A DNA stretch of 64,000 bases. Origin: JASLCR01 sp964619585 (GTDB lineage Bacteria; Patescibacteriota; Saccharimonadia; Saccharimonadales; Saccharimonadaceae). Each line of letters starts with the position of its first letter. The stretch's first letter is position 1. The position numbers were made by a program, and so were the translations under genes. The DNA is taken from assembly GCA_964619585.1 (NCBI GenBank), contig CAZUCO010000001.1, positions 310,001-374,000 on the forward strand, read 5' to 3'. Under the pieces are notes generated by a model. The model ran no database searches and was not told the origin of the DNA. It saw nothing but the letters and a program-made list of their open reading frames with translations. Of this stretch, positions 59,552-64,000 are shown piece after piece.

Positions 59552-60631
59552 TTACTGCGAATTTGGCTGCTGCTCAAGATAACTTGTCATAAAGCCCTCA
59601 AGTTTACCATCCAGTACGCTTTTTGCATCTTTGTCTTCGTACTTTGTTCGTGTATCTTTGACAAGCGTGTACGGATGAAGCACATAGTTGCGAATTTGGC
59701 TGCCCCAGTTCGCACTCTCGCCTGCACGTAAATCACTCAGAGTTTCGGCATGCTGCTCCAGCTTCAGTTGTGCCAGCTTAGAACGAAGGAACTTAAGAGC
59801 AGTTTCTTTGTTTTGTAGCTGCGAGCGTTCGTTTTGAATAGCCACTACAGTATTCGTTGGTAGGTGCGTAATCCGCACAGCACTATCTGTTGTATTTACA
59901 CTCTGCCCACCATGACCACCAGCTCGGTAGACATCAATTTTGAGATCTTTGTCATCGATTTCGACTTCTTCAGGCGCATCAATTTGCGGTAAGATCTCAA
60001 CCAAAGCGAAGCTCGTCTGGCGCAGATTATCACTGTTAAAAGGGCTGAGACGCACTAATCGATGGACACCGTGCTCACTCTTGAGCTTGCCGTACGCATA
60101 CGGTCCCTGCAGTTCAATGACGCTTGTCTTGATCCCTGCTTCTTCGCCCTTTGATCGCTCAATACTCTTTGTCTTCATCGCCGACTTCTCTGCCCAGCGC
60201 AGATACATCCGCTCCAACATCTCTGCCCAGTCTTGAGCATCGGTGCCGCCTACACCGGCTGTGATACGAAGGATAACGTCATGATCATCATATTCTCCAT
60301 CAAACAAAAGATCCTTTTTGAGTTCTTCAAACGTACTCTCGAGGACGTCCAACTGTGACTCAATCTCAACCTGCAGAGTGTCGTCTGCCAAACCAAGAAA
60401 ATCCCCCACTTCGACAATTTGCGCTTCAAGCGCCTGCCATGGCTCGATAATATTTCGCAAACTTGCCGCTTCTTTCGCAAGATTACCAGCATGATGCGCG
60501 CTTGTATCGGGCCGAGTAAGGTCGCTTTCAATGACTAAGAGTCGTTTCGCTTTTTCAGCCACCTGTAAACGTTCCATTGCTGCCGCCACGCTGTCTTTTA
60601 ATACATCAAGTCGCTTCTGAAGAGGTTGCAT
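59552..60631 (-). CDS. prfB: Peptide chain release factor 2
   Basis: 359 residues. The GGQ motif in AGGHGGQSVNTTDS near 238 and the stop-codon anticodon-like motif in LVRLSPFNSD (SPF, UGA/UAA specific) near 193 identify RF2. It shows UGA is a stop in this organism. There is no programmed frameshift: the frame is continuous from the ATG, so the usual RF2 autoregulation is missing. TACAAT lies 7 bases upstream of ATG. Confidence 0.96.
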   Translation of the reverse strand: MQPLQKRLDVLKDSVAAAMERLQVAEKAKRLLVIESDLTRPDTSAHHAGNLAKEAASLRNIIEPWQALEAQIVEVGDFLGLADDTLQVEIESQLDVLESTFEELKKDLLFDGEYDDHDVILRITAGVGGTDAQDWAEMLERMYLRWAEKSAMKTKSIERSKGEEAGIKTSVIELQGPYAYGKLKSEHGVHRLVRLSPFNSDNLRQTSFALVEILPQIDAPEEVEIDDKDLKIDVYRAGGHGGQSVNTTDSAVRITHLPTNTVVAIQNERSQLQNKETALKFLRSKLAQLKLEQHAETLSDLRAGESANWGSQIRNYVLHPYTLVKDTRTKYEDKDAKSVLDGKLEGFMTSYLEQQPNSQ

Positions 60632-60661
60632 ATACTTTATTGTACCAGTTACACTAGTGTC

Positions 60662-61312
60662 ATGAAACTCGGCGTGTTCGATAGTGGCATCGGTGGTGAA
60701 GCAATCGCGAGCAGTCTGCAGCTTGCGTTCCCGTCTGCTGATATTATTTGTCTTAACGACCGGAGCAATCTTCCCTATGGAGATAAGTCACCTGAGGAAA
60801 TTCGTCAGCTAACCAACAATGCAATCCAACCACTTATTGGTTCCGATGTAATCGTTATCGCCTGTAACTCAGCCACCACCGCTGCCCTCGACTGGCTACG
60901 GCAATTATACCCAGAACAAAAGTTCATCGGTATCGAGCCCATGGTCAAGCCTGCTGCAGCCATTACCAAAACAGGTATTATTGCTGTTTGTGCAACTCCG
61001 GCCACTCTTGCAAGCGAACGTTATCGGGCATTAAAATCCACCTATGCTTCAGATATTACCGTCATTGAACCTAACTGCCGCTCGTGGGCAGCCATGGTTG
61101 AGGATAACTCAATCAACGAAGCTACTATTGCTAAGCAGATCGAACCTGCGCTTGATGATGGAGCAGACGTCATTGTGCTTGGCTGTACGCATTATCACTG
61201 GATAAAAGATGAGATAGAGACGGTATGTAATGGGAAAGCTCGGGTTCTTGAGCCATCAACAGCTATCGCCGCCCAGGTACAGACTCTTATCGGTAGTAAC
61301 GTTCAACTCTAA
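60662..61312 (+). CDS. murI: Glutamate racemase MurI
   Basis: 216 residues, slightly short (usual about 260). VFDSGIGGEAIASSL at the start, the catalytic Cys in IACNSATTAAL near 71 and second Cys in VLGCTHYHWI near 180, and LPYGDKSPEEI near 41. It makes D-glutamate for peptidoglycan. TACACT ends 6 bases before the ATG at 60662. It overlaps murD tail-to-tail by 4 bases. Confidence 0.92.
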   Translation: MKLGVFDSGIGGEAIASSLQLAFPSADIICLNDRSNLPYGDKSPEEIRQLTNNAIQPLIGSDVIVIACNSATTAALDWLRQLYPEQKFIGIEPMVKPAAAITKTGIIAVCATPATLASERYRALKSTYASDITVIEPNCRSWAAMVEDNSINEATIAKQIEPALDDGADVIVLGCTHYHWIKDEIETVCNGKARVLEPSTAIAAQVQTLIGSNVQL

Positions 61313-62583
61313 AGACGACTAACCGCTGCAACAAACTGATTACCGCGATCAGCATAATTTTTAAACATATCATAGCTGGCTGCCGCTGGGCTCAGAATCA
61401 CTACATCACCCGGCTCAGCTGCGTGAAATGCCGTATGGACAATACGAGTCATATCGCCAGATTCACGAGTAAAAGCAACGCCAAGTTCGTCACAAAGTTC
61501 GGCAATCTGCTCTCCCGTCTGACCAACAGCGATAACTTCCGTATTAGTACGCTCACACTCCTCAATAACCTCTTGGTAACTTGCTCCTTTATCAGAGCCA
61601 CCTAAGATTAAAACCTTCGGCTCCGAAAAACTTTTAATTGCCGCAATTGCACTTCCAGGAGTGGTAGCAATACTATCATCATAGAATTTAACCCTATTTA
61701 CTTCACGAATAAACTTCAACCTATGAGGTAGTCCCGTAAAGGATCCCAGCCCTTGCTCAAGCGCCGCAATGTCCTGAGAGTACTCCAGCGCAACCGATAT
61801 AGCCGCGCATGCATTCTCGATATTGTGTTCACCTACAACTTTTAGAATGTCCGTAGAAAAGAGTTGTTCATCATTTTTCATAAACCAGCCATTAGTAACA
61901 TACACTGTCCCATCAGCTTGATAATTATATCGCTTCGCCCTTGGGGCCAGATGAGCGATGTCGGCAACAATCGCATTTGTTGGATGGTAAAAACATATAT
62001 CATCGGCCGTTTGGAATTTCATAATATTTGCTTTTGCCGTAACATACTCATCCATGTTCATATGAACATCGAGGTGGTCAGCCTCAATACCAAGCAGCAC
62101 AGCGATATGCGGTGATTTCTCGATGTCCCATAGTTGGAAGCTTGATAATTCATAAATAACTACATCTTCAGGCTGTATACTAGGCAGCGCTTCTAGTGCT
62201 GAGTTACCTATATTACCCACAAGATGAACGGTTAATCCTGCTTGGCGCAGCATCACATCTATCATGCTTGCCGTTGTCCCTTTACCCTTTGTACCTGTCA
62301 CTCCAATAATTGGCGCTGGACATTTTGCGAAGAATTCATTGGTTGCCGACCATATTTTGCCTCTAGTTTTTATCTTGCGAGGCGCCAGACCGGCTGTACG
62401 AATCACCATGTCAAAATCATCGAGCTTCTCAAATGCTCCAGGACCAAGTATTGTTGGCACTTCAGCCGGTAAGCTCTCGAGAACTTCCGTCTCATCAGCC
62501 ACCACTACCTCATTGTCAGGCGTATTCCAATATACAAGATTCTGTCTTCCCTCTAAGCCATAGCCAGCAATCGCGATCTTCAT
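61309..62583 (-). CDS. murD: UDP-N-acetylmuramoylalanine-D-glutamate ligase MurD
   Basis: 424 residues. ATP loop GVTGTKGKGTTASMIDVML near residue 108, IYELSSFQLWDI near 153, GEHNIENACAAI near 247, DDSIATTPGSAIAAI near 295 and LGGSDKGASY near 320 match MurD. It adds D-Glu to UDP-MurNAc-L-Ala, the product of murI facing it. TAAAAT lies 6 bases before ATG, a leaderless start. Confidence 0.96.
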   Translation of the reverse strand: MKIAIAGYGLEGRQNLVYWNTPDNEVVVADETEVLESLPAEVPTILGPGAFEKLDDFDMVIRTAGLAPRKIKTRGKIWSATNEFFAKCPAPIIGVTGTKGKGTTASMIDVMLRQAGLTVHLVGNIGNSALEALPSIQPEDVVIYELSSFQLWDIEKSPHIAVLLGIEADHLDVHMNMDEYVTAKANIMKFQTADDICFYHPTNAIVADIAHLAPRAKRYNYQADGTVYVTNGWFMKNDEQLFSTDILKVVGEHNIENACAAISVALEYSQDIAALEQGLGSFTGLPHRLKFIREVNRVKFYDDSIATTPGSAIAAIKSFSEPKVLILGGSDKGASYQEVIEECERTNTEVIAVGQTGEQIAELCDELGVAFTRESGDMTRIVHTAFHAAEPGDVVILSPAAASYDMFKNYADRGNQFVAAVSRL

Positions 62584-62592
62584 ACGCTTATT

Positions 62593-63882
62593 TTACTCCG
62601 CTTTAGGAAAGAGTGTATCGATCTTTTCAGATAACTTGATAATCTCTTCTTTTTCTTCGCTCGAAACTCCTGCCAGTACCCAAGTGCCGTGTGCAATGAA
62701 GCTTTCTGCGGTCGCTCGCATCAAATCACGTGATGTGCCATTAATCGCTTCTGGCACTTTTTCATAATCTTTTACGATGCCGTCGGCAAAATATCGATTG
62801 GTGTAGAAGTTGCTGATCTGTGATACGGTTTGAGCGCCCATCTGATAGCGACCGAGGGCATAGCTCTTGGCTGCATCAAGTTCTTTTTCAGTAATATCAC
62901 CGGCGAGGACACACTTTATTTCACGGACGATGATGTCAAATAGCCCTGGTGCCGTATCGTGATTCACTTGACCACCAAAATCCCATGATGAATCATGAAA
63001 ACCTGCTGAGGTATCCGAAAAGACACCGTAGGCCAAACCTTTTTGGCGAGCGGCTCCATAGATCCGACTGTGCATTGTTCCTGTCAAAATGTGATCAAGG
63101 GCATCCATCGCGTCGGACTCCTCGTCGCTAAGCTCCCTTGGGAGCATAAGAGTCATGCCAAATGTCAGGTTGCTGGCTTCTTTACGACGGATTAATGTCG
63201 GATTACCGCTCGATAGCTCATCACGAGGAACCTCAAAACGCTCTCCTTCACGTAGCTCCCAGTCCTCAAGCTGTCGAATAATCTCACTCTTGCGTCCATG
63301 CAATTTACCTGCAATAACAAACCGCATGTTTTTAGCTGTGTGTGTCCGACGATAATGCTCTTTGATATCTGCCAAGGTAACATTGTTGATGGTTTGGATA
63401 CGTTGCCAAAAGGTATAAATATCTTCACCGAGAAGCTGCTGAATCTTTGGCCACAGTACACGATTATGGTTGTTCAAGTAGCCGGTAAGTTCACTTTTGA
63501 CATTACCCTTCTCTGCTTCAAGTTCTTCTTGGTTAAAGCGTGGGCTGCAGATGGCTAGCCGCTGCAAGTGCAAGATCCGTTCCCATTCAAAATCAGCACA
63601 ATCAGCTACATACACCATCGATAAATCAGATGTGTAAGCATTGTGATAGGCGCCATTTTTGGTAAACTCAGCTTCGTATTCATGCTCGCTCTTATATTTA
63701 GCATTGGCACCAAACGCCATATGTTCCATGATGTGAGCTGTTTCGTAAATTTCTTTGTGCTTTACGTAGCGATTGCCAGCTCGAAATTGAAACTGGAAAC
63801 TCATCACCGTTGCACCGGGCACGTCGATAAGTAACCCTCTCGCCCCACTCTTCAACTTTACTTCTTGTACAGTATGTTTCAC
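62593..63882 (-). CDS. M16 family zinc metallopeptidase
   Basis: 429 residues, one M16 unit pair. Inverted zinc motif HIMEHMAFG near residue 49, Glu in LEAEKGNVKSE near 120, and the second-half HSRIYGAARQKGLAYGVF near 272 with R/Y motif. It degrades peptides, probably in the cytoplasm because no signal is seen. GTG start at 63882 with weak ribosome binding. Confidence 0.93.
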   Translation of the reverse strand: MKHTVQEVKLKSGARGLLIDVPGATVMSFQFQFRAGNRYVKHKEIYETAHIMEHMAFGANAKYKSEHEYEAEFTKNGAYHNAYTSDLSMVYVADCADFEWERILHLQRLAICSPRFNQEELEAEKGNVKSELTGYLNNHNRVLWPKIQQLLGEDIYTFWQRIQTINNVTLADIKEHYRRTHTAKNMRFVIAGKLHGRKSEIIRQLEDWELREGERFEVPRDELSSGNPTLIRRKEASNLTFGMTLMLPRELSDEESDAMDALDHILTGTMHSRIYGAARQKGLAYGVFSDTSAGFHDSSWDFGGQVNHDTAPGLFDIIVREIKCVLAGDITEKELDAAKSYALGRYQMGAQTVSQISNFYTNRYFADGIVKDYEKVPEAINGTSRDLMRATAESFIAHGTWVLAGVSSEEKEEIIKLSEKIDTLFPKAE

Positions 63883-63909
63883 GGTCTCGGAATCTTTCTA
63901 TCTACTCGA

Positions 63910-64000
63910 TTATCGGCGGCTTTTCTTGCGGTTCTGACGCTGGGCTTTCTTCTTTTTGCGCGCTGCGTTTTTGACCTGACCAGCTGCATTTGCCTTTACC
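63910..64000 (-). CDS. C-terminal end of a very basic small protein (truncated by window edge)
   Basis: The frame open to the right edge ends with TAA at 63910 and codes for at least 29 residues of which over half are Lys, Arg or Gln/Asn (ending RQNRKKSRR). It looks like the tail of a ribosome- or nucleic-acid-associated protein. Identity cannot be given. Confidence 0.6.
   Translation of the reverse strand, partial: VKANAAGQVKNAARKKKKAQRQNRKKSRR

Noticed and set aside
1..64000. tRNA genes, CRISPR arrays, insertion sequences, prophage
   Set aside because: No T-loop plus acceptor pattern, no regularly spaced repeats, no transposase, integrase or phage structural genes were recognised.

Overview
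The window looks like a chromosomal segment of a Candidate Phyla Radiation / Patescibacteria genome, most probably Candidatus Saccharibacteria (TM7). This is inferred from gene content and sequence style, not from a database search. Pointers are a compact division/cell-wall cluster on the minus strand (mraZ-rsmH-ftsL-ftsI-mraY-ftsW-murG-ftsQ), short dense genes, single-chain glycyl-tRNA synthetase, RF2 (so UGA is a stop), a Gram-positive style FtsEX plus CHAP hydrolase set, LemA/TPM proteins, and many genes that start without a Shine-Dalgarno sequence only 5-9 bases after a -10 box. No tRNA, rRNA, CRISPR array or insertion sequence was found.

Layout. 1-6.2 kb: end of der, pth, dprA and topA, interrupted by three GC-rich orphan genes with their own terminators and by a candidate structured RNA on the minus strand (about 1999-2331). 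6.2-14.2 kb: a prepilin-like protein, a sigma-region-4/HARE-HTH regulator under a perfect consensus promoter, an unknown protein, a TraD/TraG-like ATPase, membrane proteins and an alpha/beta hydrolase. 14.2-18.7 kb: a 19-residue basic protein gene, HEAT-like and DHFR-like genes, TspO, a broken Mrr-like gene, and an ArsR / LLM flavoenzyme / NAD(P) oxidoreductase operon. 18.8-23.7 kb: one giant surface protein. 23.7-26 kb: YaaA and DUF4342 back to back, an orphan gene with a long structured leader, and about 700 bp with no gene. 26-34.4 kb: the division cluster, with MraZ-box repeats in its promoter and a new 21-codon ORF between rsmH and ftsL. 34.5-43 kb: GH1 glycosidase, Pif1-like helicase, a ferric-reductase-like/cupredoxin group, EF-hand protein, peptidase E, GlyRS. 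43-44.6 kb: two GC-rich helical-repeat orphan genes. 44.6-64 kb: recO with a two-component pair, exonuclease VII, a flippase-like protein, an RNA methyltransferase, a kinase-like protein, bL27, FHA and CheY-like proteins, CtpA, CHAP hydrolase-FtsX-FtsE, TPM, LemA, prfB, murI, murD, an M16 peptidase and the tail of a very basic protein.

Two expression styles coexist. Ordinary genes sit in tight operons or start almost at the promoter (apparently leaderless). A set of GC-rich single genes instead have a proper leader, often with a hairpin next to the ribosome binding site, and a strong intrinsic terminator. This contrast, the candidate RNA near 2 kb and the small ORFs are the most useful leads. 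Nothing here proves a complete new defence or secretion system.
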